Below are positions 12,431 through 23,339 of a DNA stretch of 64,000 bases, piece by piece (position 1 is the first letter of the stretch; each line of letters begins with the position of its first letter). The notes below the pieces were generated by a model. The model was not told where the DNA came from and did not search any database. It saw only the letters and a program-made list of their open reading frames with translations. The position numbers and the translations under genes were made by a program. The DNA comes from Diadema setosum. Its lineage: Eukaryota > Echinodermata > Echinoidea > Diadematoida > Diadematidae. The stretch spans positions 3,010,978-3,074,977 of the forward strand of contig CM067070.1 in the NCBI GenBank assembly GCA_033980235.1, given 5' to 3'.

Positions 12431-12557
12431 CGGACCCCGGTTATCTCGTTGGAGTTGTCCTCCCAGTCTCAATATCCTTGGCCATTTTATGTGCCCTCTT
12501 TTCTGTCCCCGTCATTTATTGTCGCAAGCGGCGGCATCCAGACTGTCTGTCAAACAG
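12431..12557 (+). CDS. Gene A exon: transmembrane segment
   Basis: A 127-base exon with TTACCTACAG acceptor and GTAAGG donor, entering in phase 1 and leaving in phase 2. After a short ADPGY linker it encodes about 25 hydrophobic residues (LVGVVLPVSISLAILCALFS and onward) followed by the basic stop-transfer run RKRRH. This gives type I orientation with the Ig domains outside. There is no charged residue in the membrane span, so pairing with an ITAM adaptor is not suggested. The gene B exon at 57210 is its counterpart, one codon shorter, with the same phases and acceptor context. The call rests on that match and on hydrophobicity, since the exon is short. Confidence 0.87.
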
Positions 12558-12634
12558 GTAAGGCCACAAACACTTTTACCAGACGTCCTCACTTGAAGAC
12601 GATGAGTTATTTACGCCCTCTTCCCCCGATATCG

Positions 12635-13060
12635 GCGGTTGCACGTCACGAGACCGACACCGACACCCACGAGTCATACTGCTCACGAGTCATTCTTCAG
12701 CCAATGAGTTATACAGCTCACAAGTCATACAGCCCGTGAGTTCCACACTAAGCTAACAAGGCCCCGGGTTGTATCTGTCGAACTCGTGGGCTGTTATAAC
12801 CTAATGTCAAACTCATGGGCTTTATTTGCCTAGTGTCGAACTCGTGGGCTGTTATAACCTAATGTCAAACTCATGGGCTTTATTTGCCTAGTGTCGAACT
12901 CGTGGGCTGTTATAACCTAATGTCAAACTCATGGGCTTTATTTGCCTAGTGTCGAACTCATGGGCTGTATGACTCGCGAGCTGTATGACTCATGGACCTG
13001 TTTTTAATGTCGAACTTGTGGGCTGTATTACTCGTGGGTGTCGGTCTAGTAGGATGACCC
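12635..13060. mobile_element. hAT-like CACGAGTCATAC foldback element, expanded copy
   Basis: It is flanked by the 8-base near-repeats CGATATCG (12627-12634) and CGATATCC (13061-13068). It has the same ends as the 3814 element, but its right half contains three tandem copies of a roughly 64-base unit (about 12777-12960) with GTCGAACTCGTGGGCTGTTA. It lies 78 bases after the gene A transmembrane exon. Confidence 0.8.
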
Positions 13061-13142
13061 CGATATCCGCAGCCAATCTATGTCTGGGTCATAATTAATG
13101 TTTGTCACTGAATACAGTTCGGATGACAATTATGATTAAAAG

Positions 13143-13225
13143 AAAGAGCAACAACAAACAATTAAACAAACAAACAAACAAAAAGACAAACAAACAAACA
13201 AACTAACTAACAAAACAAAGCAAAG
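13143..13225. repeat. AAAC-rich simple repeat
   Basis: Runs of CAAA and AACT units. No other content. Confidence 0.85.
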
Positions 13226-13800
13226 CAATAACCACCCTAAAAAAAGCAAGACAAGAAAAACAATCAAATAATAAAACCAAAAAACAAACACCTATGATAG
13301 ATTTCCGTCATAACTTTGCCGAAACGTGAAACATGCATCCTCTCTAGATATACTGCCCAGATTTGAGACAAAATTGCTCGAAATCAAAGGGCTTTAAATT
13401 GACCTATAGGGATGCAGTGTTATTTTCCAGTAACTTCATCTGAAAACGTCCAATAGTGATACGCTTTGGTAGGAATTATAGAAATCAATATATATGCAAT
13501 TGTATCACGTTAGAATTGATACCAAAAAAAAAAATCTATATGTGGCGAAAAAATCCATCATTTTAGATGATTTGTATTAATGGATAATGCACATGTCTTT
13601 TTGTGAGTCAGTTCTAGAAATGGGGCAATGAGGTCAAAGATAAAGGTCAAAGGTGACTTCATTAAGCTAATATTAACATTTTTTTTTTTTTTTTTTTTTG
13701 CTGAATTACACTATTTTGTTCGCAGACTGGAATAATGTGTACTTGCAGTGTTGACTCAAACTTGTATTTATGCATACGGTATGCCGCACAATGGGTCTAG

Positions 13801-13982
13801 CTCGGGCAATTACCCCCTGGGCAATTGCCCCGAACCCCTTCCCCTGCATGGCCGTAATCCTAATCCTGATCCTGAACCTAATCCTAACCCTAAACCTAAC
13901 CCTAACCCTAATCTTTATTCTAACCTTACCACTAACCAATATTTAGCCGGGGGTAATATTGCCCTCGTGGGTAATTGCCCTG
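13801..13982. mobile_element. Foldback element with telomere-like (CCTAA)n centre
   Basis: The arms contain GGGCAATTACCCCCTGGGCA on the left and the matching complement (GGGGGTAATATTGCCC, GGGTAATTGCCC) on the right. The centre (about 13855-13925) is a degenerate run of CCTAAC, CCTGAT and CCTAAAC units. A second unrelated foldback with CCCTAA repeats is at 39832-40633. Confidence 0.65.
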
Positions 13983-14800
13983 ATACGCGCCATAATAAGT
14001 GTGTAGGGTAGGTTTTGGGCCGTGGGGTAAGGGTCAAGTGAAAATGCTCGAATTTCAGTTTGCTTTCGGTATTTTACAGTGGCTCTAAGTACCGTCATTA
14101 AAGAAGTGTCAGATGTTTTTATGAATGCTTATTGGTCTTCATCTTTGTGCAAATAAAAACAAAAACAAAACATATGCATAGACTACATCCGACAAGGCTT
14201 TTGTAATGTTACCAGAAAAGGGTAACACGAACTTCACAGTGTACTGAGAGACATGATGTGAGTGAAATGTAAAGCCATTTATGTAATCATAGAGTTTATC
14301 CATCTATTTACTGATTTATTTATTCCTTATGTACTGATGCACTTAACACAATATGTGTATTTCCCCATCGTTCAATATTACGCTCTGATATCAAGCCGAA
14401 AAGGATTCTGAATTTATGACTTTTACCTACGGTATAAATAGCCAATTAACGGATTATAAACCGTGATTCTGAAAGGGGCCCTACACACTAACGCATCAGC
14501 TTGATTTGAATTTCTTCGAAGGAATAGTTATCTTTGAATTAGAATAACTATACTCCCATTCTGTTCTTCTTTATGTTCGCCAGCTATGCATGAAAATTAT
14601 TTCTATAGAAAATAATGTGCTCCGTTGAAGAATAATCCGAGGCTCAGCGTTATTATGAAATTAATATTTATGACAGGCAGCCACCCTTCACGTGAGTATG
14701 TTATGAAACAGTGTTTGTCATGCTGTTTTCCACATGTATAGCACTTTATTCTCATTATATACATGAATGTCTTTTGTCTTGTCTTGTTTATTTCCAACAG

Positions 14801-14849
14801 TGAAACACCACATACTTCAGAAAAAGCCTCAAATGCAAGCGAGTTGAAG
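14801..14849 (+). CDS. Gene A exon: juxtamembrane cytoplasmic linker
   Basis: A 49-base exon, phase 2 in and phase 0 out, between TTTCCAACAG and GTGAGT. It encodes S (split codon) then ETPHTSEKASNASELK, a polar cytoplasmic spacer between the membrane and the ITIM exon. The gene B counterpart at 58736 has the same acceptor context and the same end (ELK followed by GTGAG) but is 24 bases shorter. Without the paralogue a 49-base exon could not be called; with it the evidence is good. Confidence 0.82.
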
Positions 14850-15207
14850 GTGAGTAAAAATCATTATCTTTTCTTGTCTATGATACTTGCCATATTGTGT
14901 ATATATTTGTATCTATAACGAAGAAAAAAAAAATCTTCCGGAGTCTTGCCAAGACTCGAAGAAGGCATAGGATGCTCAAAATTTTAGTCGAATAAACGCA
15001 TGCTTTCTTGGCCAAAAAAAGCATTACCAGTCTGTTTCTTTATTTCTTCGTGGAGCCAATACATGATATCTCAACATTAGGCCTACATAAAAATTATATA
15101 AAGCATGAGTTTTTCGACTCATGCTTTATTATAAAAAAACAGCAAGCAAAAATTAATGCTTTATTGACCAAAAATGCATTACCAATTTCTTTCTTTCTTT
15201 AAGTATG

Positions 15208-15208
<1 letters not shown>

Positions 15209-15242
<34 letters not shown>
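15209..15242. repeat. (TA)n microsatellite
   Basis: An uninterrupted TA run preceded by GTATGTATG. Confidence 0.9.
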
Positions 15243-15247
<5 letters not shown>

Positions 15248-15374
15248 AACATTCATTTATTTTAAAGTAAAAAAATACCCTACCGTTTTCCACAAAGGAA
15301 CGGCCCACGCCCGCCCCCCGGTCATCCCCTGCTGGTCCGGTCAAGCTCACCAGAGATGATGGCACTGATGGCTA

Positions 15375-15735
15375 CGAGTAAGTGCGTCCACACGCTTCTC
15401 ACAGAACCCAGTGTTTATATCTCTGAGATCAGACCATCCTTGAAGTTTCCTAATCAATCTGTAAAGCGTCTTCGAAATACATGTAGCAATTCCAAGCATT
15501 TGGTCGCCACACGCCTCTCCCAGAGCCGCCGTAACCGCCGATATTAAACTTATACTTGAAGATTTGTGATCAATCCGTAAAACATCTTCAAAATAGCAAT
15601 TCCAAGTATTGTACCGCCACACGCTTCTCCAAGAGCCCCCTGTAACCTTTGATATCAAACTTTACTTGAAGTCTCGTAATCAATCTGTAAAACATCTTCA
15701 AAATAGCAATTCCAAGCATTGGGCGAGCCTCATGC
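15375..15735. repeat. Minisatellite, three units of about 110-116 bases
   Basis: Three diverged tandem units share CCACACGCTTCTC, a segment near TTGAAGTTTCCTAATCAATC, and AGCAATTCCAAGCATT. Unit landmarks (TGAAG) fall at 15441, 15557 and 15667. A simple tandem repeat in an intron, with no sign that it encodes protein. Confidence 0.75.
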
Positions 15736-16074
15736 AGGTTTTTGATGGTGAGAAGAGGAAATCCTGATGATAATCGTATTAATGATAATGAGAAGCTAAT
15801 TTCCTTAATCAATTAAGTAATTAATGTCACAGGCAATGTTCGATTTTTACCTCCGAATCAAACTTTCATAAATATTGGAATGAAGGAATTTCGATTCTGA
15901 TAGAAATTATTGATCAGGTGAACCCCTTCAAAGAAAAATGTAATGGTAGTGATGAGAATGATAATTATAAATTGATATATTAACTTGAAATGCAGCGTTG
16001 CCATTTTTTAGGAACTTCCCAGTTTTTTGTTGGTTTATTTGTGTAAGTAAGCCTGTAAAGTGTGTGTGCTTTTT

Positions 16075-17095
16075 GTATCGGAGGTATTATGTTTTCGAGT
16101 TGTCCGTCTACTCATCCGTCCGTCTGTCCGTAATAAATTTTACGGACAGCGTACCTTAAAACCCGTTATCTGAATGAAAATTAGGATAATGTATGTATAT
16201 GAGTGGACGAATTTGAGATTGTCATTTATTGGATCCAAGTTATTCTAAAGGTCAAAGGTCAAAGTTCAAAGTTTAAGGTCTAATTCGCAAAATAACACTA
16301 TTTCCACCATAATTATATGCATTACCTCAAAGGTATTTTCCTGGAACTGAGTGTATAATAATGTATTACCCGATAAAGATTCTCTAGGGAAAGAATTGGG
16401 CCGTTAGGTGTAAGGTCAAACGTCAAAGGTCACGTTAAGATACTACAATTTCACTTCTTTGTATATCTCGGAAATGCATGGCTATAGGTATATTCATCAA
16501 AACGTAGTATATCACGCCTATGCATGAACCTGTCAGTGATTCTCTTGGTTCGTTTTGGTCCATGAGGTCAAAGGGCAAGGTCAAATTCTCAAAATGTCAC
16601 TATTTCACCAATATCCATGCAATGCCTAAATGTCTCTTCTTGAAACTTAATGTATACATGTATTCATTTGACAATAATTCTCTTGGAATTCCAGGGCAAT
16701 AGGGTCAAAATTAATGACAAGAGTCAAAGGTCATGTTGAAATACTAAATTCTATATATTTCATGCTGAAATATCAATTTTTCCCCATTCCTTGGAGGTTA
16801 CTCAATGTATCGCTGCACTGACGTTATGTGTGCCTGTGTGTTTTGTCTTTCCTCCTTATCTGTTTGGCCTGCTGTTTGCCTGTTTTTCTGTCCGTCTATC
16901 CGTCTGTTTGTCTGGGTGTATATTTTCTCTGTCTTTCTGTCTGTTTGCAAATTCGTTATATATCAATCTATTTATACGTCCTTCTGTCTGGTTGTCTGTC
17001 AATCTTTCTGTCCGTCTGTCCTCTCTATTTGTCCATCTCTCTGTACATTTTTCCTTCTGTCTATCTGTCCGTCGGTCTGTCTGTCTGTCGTCTAC
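16075..17095. repeat. AGGTCA/CTGTCCGT-rich dispersed repeat
   Basis: It opens with GGAGGTATTATGTTTTCGAG and TCCGTCCGTCTGTCCGT, continues with many AAAGGTCAAAGGTCA units, and ends in a CTGT/CCGT pyrimidine array (about 16855-17095). The same family is at 54715-55400, with short pieces near 4440-4490, 13630-13660 and 20690-20760. It appears to be an old dispersed repeat. Confidence 0.65.
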
Positions 17096-17907
17096 CACAT
17101 AGGTACGCTGTGGTGGAGAAGGGGCCCAGGCAGGGTTCAGGAGAACGCGACCACGATGATGACGGCGGTGGGGGTCAGGTAAGGTTTACGTTGGTGTCTG
17201 ACCACTGGGTACCTCTTGACCATTGACCATGTTGACGTACCAAGGCGCTTAGCTTTGATATAACTTGCCCTTTTTCAGCTGCATTCCGTAATCCATCTAG
17301 ACTTGACCTATTTGATTGAAATTGGCAAAATAGGCCAGTTTTGTATGTGCAGATAAAGGCCATTGCAGACCTTCTCTTGAAATGCCTTTGCAACTGAGGT
17401 ATTCAAAACCTAGATAGGGCTTCATGACAACTGTGTTATAATAAATGAACCATGACAGGTGCAGATTGGTATTTACAGGTGAATGGGCATTCTTTTTAGC
17501 AACATTAACAAAAGCCATTCATGCAGCACTGACATGTAAATTACCACTTCCTGCATGGCTGTTTTCAACAGTACTTCTTGAAAACTATTCCATGTATTGC
17601 AAAGTCTGTGACTGGAGAGGTCATTGCAGACTGTGCTAATTGTGAACTGGTTTATTAAGCTCACTCATGTAGCAATGTACTTCAGTCTCATAGGAAGACC
17701 AAGGTGACATAAAAGGGATGAGCTACGGGTATTGGATAATTTACATTCATTGACAATAACCATGCAGACATGATTGTGTGTAGCTATCGGTGACCAAAGC
17801 ACCGGGAGGGGTAACTGTACACTTCTATCCTATCCAATCTTGATATCTCCAAGCTTTGAAAAACGAAAATACACAGAAAAAACAACAACAAAAAAACGCC
17901 TACAAAC

Positions 17908-18091
17908 TGTGAACTCCCGCTAAAACAACACGGTAATAACAATATTTCGGATACAACGAAGTGATATTAAGGACCGACACATATCATCTAGATAACTTTA
18001 TACATTTTATTTTGAGTACGAACAAAATTTGGTTGTAACGAGAGAAAACTGCTGGCTTGAGGACTTCATTATAACGGAGTCGACTGTATTC
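17908..18091. mobile_element. Degenerate TTATAACG foldback element
   Basis: The left arm has AACTCCCGCTAAAAC and the right arm has TTATAACGGAGTCGACTGTA. The element is diverged but recognisable by comparison with 18763-18929 and 20377-20590. Confidence 0.5.
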
Positions 18092-18762
18092 CCATCTCTA
18101 TTGAGGGCTAAGGTGAGAATTGACCTTCTCTCATGTCCCAATTGACTCTGATTAAAGAGAAGACTATAGTAATACAAGACAAGAGAGATCAATCATTTAA
18201 CAGTTGGTGAAGAAAACTGCATTGTTTTCTATATCGAGATAAACTAGAAGAGGAATTTTAAATGCGGTCCATAAAACGTGGGTATTGCGTGTATAGCGAC
18301 GTTGGGACTCTGCTGAACGGTGATTATACCAAGAGCAATTGTCAAAACACACGTAGCACCTGGGTCACAACAATGTGTTAGAAGCCTCGTGTCCCCATGT
18401 ACGACCCAGAGAAACGATCCGACACAGCAGTTGTTATGCTAATACATTATTTGAATGTGATCCACAGAGAGATTGATATAGATGTTCTCCATTTCCCAGT
18501 AAAGGAGAAATGGGCTTTGATAAAATCAGGACACGTTTAAAATTCAAATTCCCCGCCGCATTTCAACCTCGTTTTTACCACAAGGAACCAGCATTAAGAT
18601 AGTATGAAAGTGACTTTGTCATATAGCTGAACTTTCTATTTATGTGGGGTGGCCAGTTTGCCAATTGCGTGCATTTTAACACTGCCAAATAATCACAAAC
18701 ACACATACAAGTTTTCATTGTGTGCAGAGCTATGCCCATTGTCTGCTTGTTAGCATTAGGTA

Positions 18763-18929
18763 TACAGAGGACTCCCGTTATAACGAAGTCCTTGGGACCG
18801 GCAGTTTCTTTCGTTAAGCGAAATTTCGTTAACATACACAGAGCTCGTAATGTCGCGGCCTAAATTTTTACTTCGTTGCAAACCGGAATTTCGTTATAAC
18901 CGTGTTCGTTATAACGGGAGTGCACTGTA
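18763..18929. mobile_element. TTATAACG foldback element
   Basis: The left end ACAGAGGACTCCCGTTATAA and right end TTATAACGGGAGTGCACTGT are inverted copies flanked by TA. The element is 167 bases, nearly all palindromic and non-coding. TA flanks suggest a Tc1/mariner-type MITE. Confidence 0.75.
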
Positions 18930-19216
18930 TTCACATTGCATTGAGTGATGTTACAGCATTTATCATGTACTGAATCCCGCCGTGGTTGATTGGATAGCCA
19001 TGCATCACACAAGACCGGTCATATTGTGTCATGCTTATGAAAACAGAGAACTTATTACACTTAAACTGCAATAATCATTTCCATACAAACTATTTATATT
19101 GTATTTGTTGTTTACGAGGTAATCTTTATTGTATCTTGACTGATAATTTTTTTTTCTCTTGTCCTCTCCTTCGAACCCTCTCATCATTCAGCACTTACAC
19201 TTACACTTACAACTAA

Positions 19217-19394
19217 CCCGGAACTGGGTCCGTTGGGGTCACACACCGTTCCGGGTCAGAAATGACAAGGAATGGGGTCAGATATAACCCCATTCAGAGT
19301 CATGAATTGGGTCAGGGTGAGTCCATCCGGGGTCTTCATGACCGAATTCCCAGTCATAGACCCGGAACGGTGTACGGTGACCCCAAAGGACCCA
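19217..19394. mobile_element. Palindromic element before the ITIM exon
   Basis: GGTCACACACCGTTCCGGGTC near the left end reappears inverted at the right (ACCCGGAACGGTGTACGGTG), with GGGGTC repeats inside. It ends about 95 bases before the acceptor of the gene A tail exon. Confidence 0.6.
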
Positions 19395-19490
19395 TTTTTT
19401 TTTTTTTTTTAATGAGTGTACATCTCCTATTTTCTATGTATTTGTTTATTTTGTTTGTTTGTTTGTTTGCTTGCTTGCTTTCCCCGGCAG

Positions 19491-19610
19491 AACGAACCCC
19501 TGCTCCAGTACGCCGAGCTGGATATGAGCAAAAAGGCGGGGCAGACGGACCAGCGCTTACCCCAGAACCAAAGCGATGTCGTGGCATATTCGACAATAAT
19601 TCTTGACTGA
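19491..19610 (+). CDS. Gene A last exon: cytoplasmic tail with two ITIM-like motifs
   Basis: The exon opens in phase 0 after CCCCGGCAG and encodes 39 residues then TGA (19608-19610). It contains LQYAEL (Tyr codon 19509-19511) and VAYSTI (Tyr codon 19587-19589). Both fit the ITIM pattern [S/I/V/L]-x-Y-x-x-[I/V/L], and they are 26 residues apart, a spacing that is plausible for tandem SH2 binding. In known receptors of this kind Src-family kinases phosphorylate these tyrosines and SHP-1/2 or SHIP bind. That role is inferred here. The sequence between the motifs is polar and Gln-rich. The match to gene B around DLDMS and NQSDVV supports this being a real exon. Confidence 0.88.
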   Translation, partial: NEPLLQYAELDMSKKAGQTDQRLPQNQSDVVAYSTIILD

Positions 19611-20376
19611 ATCTACGTGTCACCAGTCGTTAAGTCCTCGCACAAAAGTGGGAGATGGGGAAAGGAAAAAAAAGGGGGGGGGGGGGCGGAGGTTATTCGA
19701 GTACATCATGAGTAGGCCCTATACCCATGATCTCATGTAATGCTCAATCTTCTGTGCTGATACAACACATTAAAAATAAGCTGTCTCGATGTGATTTCTA
19801 TGCAGATTTTAACAAGTAAAAATAAGGCGTGATAAAAAAAAAATGTTACTTCATTTAAATGCATCTATCAAGTTGATTAACAGATGGAGGAGAGTAAGTG
19901 TCGTTGTTTGCTTTTATAAATTTCAAGTGAATTTTTATTTCCAATAGCACAATTTTTTGTTGCCGATACAAGTTAAAAACAGCAACAAACAAACGTACCA
20001 TGTATTACAATTCATGAAACTAATTGTTCAAAATGATTGTGTTATCGAAAAAGAAAAATGTGGGTCGCTCAAATGGAACTTGATATATGATATTAACTAT
20101 ACATAATTATATGATATCACAAACTATATGAGTGATATGAAGAAAAAAATAAAGGAACGGGAAAACACACAGGCACAAGACGCTCACGCTAAACAAATTG
20201 GGAAATGACAATGACAATGGGAAAGAGCAGGTTAGAGAAAGGACGACTAGGAAGGAATGGACGAAAAAGGAGTGTCGTGCTCTTCTTCCTTAATGTGTTA
20301 ACGGGATGCCAGGAATTGTGGAATACGATTGTATAGTACATTGTATTACCGCGTGCTAGTTGGTGTGTAGGCTTAA
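19611..20376 (+). other. Gene A 3' flank and probable 3' UTR
   Basis: The sequence after the stop carries a poly-G tract (19674-19686). From about 19790 to 19930 it resembles gene B at 59080-59190, including CATCAAGTTGATT. An AATAAA is at 20148-20153, which may serve as a polyadenylation signal; no equivalent is seen at the matching gene B site. Confidence 0.45.
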
Positions 20377-20590
20377 TACAGTGGACTCCCATTATAACAA
20401 AGTCTTCGGGACCATCACTTTTTTACCTTGTATAGTTATATCGAAATGTCGTTATAACCGAACAAATAAACAATAAAACACAAACACAAACAAATAGAGA
20501 GGATGATGTTACGGCGTACATTTCTACTTCGTTGTAATCGCAATTTCATTATACAGTAACAGTGTTCGTTATAACGTAAGTGCACTTGAA
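20377..20590. mobile_element. TTATAAC foldback element, third copy
   Basis: The left end CAGTGGACTCCCATTATAAC pairs with GTTATAACGTAAGTGCACT at the right. It is longer than the 18763 copy because of internal A-rich sequence. Confidence 0.65.
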
Positions 20591-20812
20591 ATACAGTTGT
20601 TTCTAGAGGCAGCAATTACCGTGATAGATAGACTCAATTATATTGGATGGTGACATAATAATCTTACATAAGATAATAACTCCGCCCCATGTCGGTGTCG
20701 GAGGTGTAATGTTTTTGGGTTGTCTCTCCAACCATTTATCTGTCTATATGCATATGCCCCAGGTCTCTCTTGTACGCTTCACAACTGAAAGGAAACCCCA
20801 TCGCTGTAGACC

Positions 20813-21010
20813 TACACTCTTAAAAAGAAAAGGGTAAATCAACATTTAAATGGAGCGAGGAGTGACAGCGTTTTTAAAACGTATTCACCATTTTATCCAG
20901 CTGAATCCAACAGTGTACAGCAAGAAAAGGGGTGAATATAACATTTCAAAACGCTGTCACTACTCGCCCCTTTTAAAACGCTGATTTACCCTTTTCTTTT
21001 TAAGCGTGTA
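20813..21010. mobile_element. 198-base palindromic element with TACACTCTTAAAAAG ends
   Basis: The left end TACACTCTTAAAAAGAAAAG and right end CTTTTCTTTTTAAGCGTGTA are inverted. Internal GACAGCGTTTT and AAAACGCTGTC also pair. Non-coding MITE. Confidence 0.7.
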
Positions 21011-22566
21011 CTGCTACGTATTTTGGTTGAGCAACCGCCTCGACGGACATAATCAATATGCGCACTGTACATGTTATCATACAGCCAACTTTACTTGAGA
21101 TTGTGTAGGTGGCGGACGTCGCAAAGCGAATAACTTCGGAGCTATATTTGTGTATTTATTTCATTTCATTTCATTTCATTTTTATTTCATTTCCGGCCAA
21201 AACATACAATATGACAATTTCATACAAGCAAATTAAGTACAATTTTTGTACATGCAAATTAAGTACATTTTTGCGACATTGCATTTTCATATATACCTTC
21301 CATTCAATTCTGTAAGATTGGAAGTATTTTCTCCATGTTTTCCTCTTTATCTGTCTTTCGGTATATGCATTGCTGAATTTCGTATACGATATTTTCTGCT
21401 GTGATTTCTAAGAGTGTACATTATTGTTAGCAGCTGATGTACATCGTAGGTGTAGGCCTACACTGAATGAAATCTCCCTGATCTCATGCATAAACACGTT
21501 AAAGAACGCTAAACGAATTACCAAGAAGATCGATTCCAGTTTGTGTTTTCTTTTTTGTTTGCAATATCGTGCAAATTTGAAGGTTCACACAATCTGTGAT
21601 GTCACAAACTGTATACGACAGGCTATATTTGTTATAGCCTTTTAATCATCATGGGGGCAAGAGAAGCGAGCCTAGGCTTTAGGGAGAGCATGATGCGTTC
21701 CGACTGGTGAAAAACGACGTGACAGCAATCTTGGTTCATGAAACTTATAGTACTTATAATACCTGAAGAGAAATAGATTTTAGAGAGCATAGCGGCCTTC
21801 AAAATCGTGTGCATGTGAGTTCAGCTTGTTAGAGTGTAGTGTGATTGTCTGATTGTTGTAGTCGGGGAGTGGGGGCTTTAGTTTCTTTTCTGTATATACA
21901 ATGATTATATAACCAGAAATAGAAAGAAGCTGCCAGTTTAGAATAGTAGAGCGTGAACTTGGTAGCAACAAGTTCTGTAACAGGAGTACAGTTCTGTGAT
22001 TCTTCTTTTTTTTTCAATCCATGTCGTCATTTCCTTATTCGCAAGTTATGAATTGGTAAAAAAACACAAAACAGGAAAAATGCTCACTGAAATAGTGACA
22101 TAATTATATTATGTACTTCTTGACTGTACTCTTTTCTTGCTTTTTTCTATTCGTTTGCATGTCTGTCTGCGTGTGAATATTGAATTTAGATTTACCACGT
22201 AACTGCTGCACGTTGCAAGGGGAGAAACTATATATCACATGTAGCTAATACTTAGTAGCATCCTTCACCGTCCTGGTATATATATCCTAACGTGTGTTAC
22301 TTTCAGTAGGTCTTGATAATAGATGCATATTCCGTGGCCTATTCTCAAATGCTACATATACTTTTAGGGTTTAGACATTTTCCAACGAAAGCAAGCAAGC
22401 AAGCAAACAAACAAACAAACAAACAAACAAACAAACAAACAAACAAACAAACAAACACCTGTATACATGTTTAGAAACTTACCATCATCTTATATTCGAA
22501 CACTTTGACTTTCAATTAATAATTCAATCGGTATAAATACGGTTTATCATATAAGTAACGAATATA
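21011..22566. other. Intergenic sequence downstream of gene A
   Basis: It contains a TTTCATTTCATTTCATTT tract followed by TCCGGCCAAAACATAC (about 21155-21210), which looks like the 3' end of a LINE or SINE on the - strand, and an AAAC array at 22390-22456. Nothing else was recognised. Confidence 0.4.
22390..22456. repeat. (CAAG)n/(CAAA)n simple repeat
   Basis: GCAAG units change into ACAA units over 67 bases. Confidence 0.9.
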
Positions 22567-23272
22567 TATATGACCGTGCATCACAAAACAAACGAAAAGT
22601 CGCACCCCTTGATTTTAAGTGAGGACTCAAAACAGGTGAAACTGGTCAACCAAGTCAATATTTAGTTGGGTTTTTTTCATATTTTCTGAAAGAGCTTTTC
22701 TTCTTCTACATTATTTTTGAGTTTTGGATCATAAAGTTAATGGGAAAGTGTGTTTTCAACAGTTTTCCTACGACCCTTTTCTCTGTAAAGTATAATGAGA
22801 TCAGGTTGTGCCTTAGCGGCCCTTTTTCATTTCTTGAAAATCCTTTGCACGCTCTCATCTTTCAACTCTAATAACGTTTGAAAACATAAGTTTACTGCCT
22901 TGAAAGTTGGCGTGATTCAAAGCAGAGTGACTTACTCAAGCATACTGAATTTCAGCTCGATCGGATAGTCCATTAATTGTTGTTGCTCCTGTGGTTTACA
23001 TCGTGTTTTTGTCCCATTCATCGAACGGCTAACACGGCTTGGTAAAGAATAAGCGCTTGAATAGACTGTGTCCTTTAGAGCCTACTTTCTCAGTTCACAC
23101 TTTTCCAGAGTATGTGCTTTCTTGCCAAAATTTTGATATAGGTTAGAAGAGTCCATTTGAATTGATTCATACATCACCTTAAAATCTAGAGTCTGCTCGA
23201 TGAGAATCGGCCCTTAACTAAAAATCCATGTTTGATGAATTTTGGTTGGTTTTGTGATGCAGGGTCATAAAT
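22567..23272. mobile_element. About 700-base foldback element with GACCGTGCATCACAAAAC end
   Basis: The left end is TGACCGTGCATCACAAAAC and the right end GTTTTGTGATGCAGGGTCA. The same ends mark copies at 35967, 36653 and 42037, and a right-end fragment at about 10050-10140. Internal sequence is AT-rich and closed in all frames. Confidence 0.7.
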
Positions 23273-23339
23273 ATATTATATAAAATTATATACATATATT
23301 TCACTTCTCCTTCAAAGACGTCCTACCACACTCTGACGC

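Larger units (their letters stand above)
12558..14800 (+). other. Intron of gene A after the transmembrane exon
   Basis: A 2.2 kb intron with GTAAGG donor and TTTCCAACAG acceptor. It contains the hAT-like foldback element 12635-13060, an AAAC-rich simple repeat near 13143-13225, a T19 tract near 13680 and the foldback with telomere-like centre at 13801-13982. The block 14085-14560 matches gene B at about 57370-57980. Confidence 0.75.
14850..19490 (+). other. Last intron of gene A (4.6 kb, repeat-filled)
   Basis: The donor is GTGAGT and the acceptor is TTTCCCCGGCAG. It holds a minisatellite (15375-15735), a TA tract (15209-15242), an AGGTCA-rich and CTGT-rich repeat (16075-17095), TTATAAC foldbacks (17908-18091 and 18763-18929) and a palindromic element just before the acceptor (19217-19394). 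The same intron in gene B is 86 bases. The first 60 or so bases match B, after which A is all extra sequence. The segment 17100-17900 shows no further structure. Confidence 0.75.
1144..19610 (+). other. Gene A: Ig-superfamily receptor with ITIM tail (5' part outside window)
   Basis: This is the visible part of a gene with five recognisable exons: Ig2, Ig3, transmembrane, juxtamembrane and ITIM tail. Intron phases run 1, 1, 1, 2, 0 and all reading frames join without a stop, giving 298 residues plus the stop codon once the first base of the entering codon is counted. The signal peptide and V-type Ig exons seen in gene B should lie upstream of the window. The likely role, by analogy with paired V/C2 Ig receptors with ITIMs, is an inhibitory or adhesion receptor at the plasma membrane that recruits SH2-domain phosphatases. 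The ligand is unknown. I infer the gene from structure and do not recognise a named orthologue. Confidence 0.85.

Noticed and set aside
16805..17226. Three overlapping long frames rich in CLSVCLSV
   Set aside because: They are translations of a CTGT/CCGT simple array, open because the repeat has no stops; no homology or splice support.
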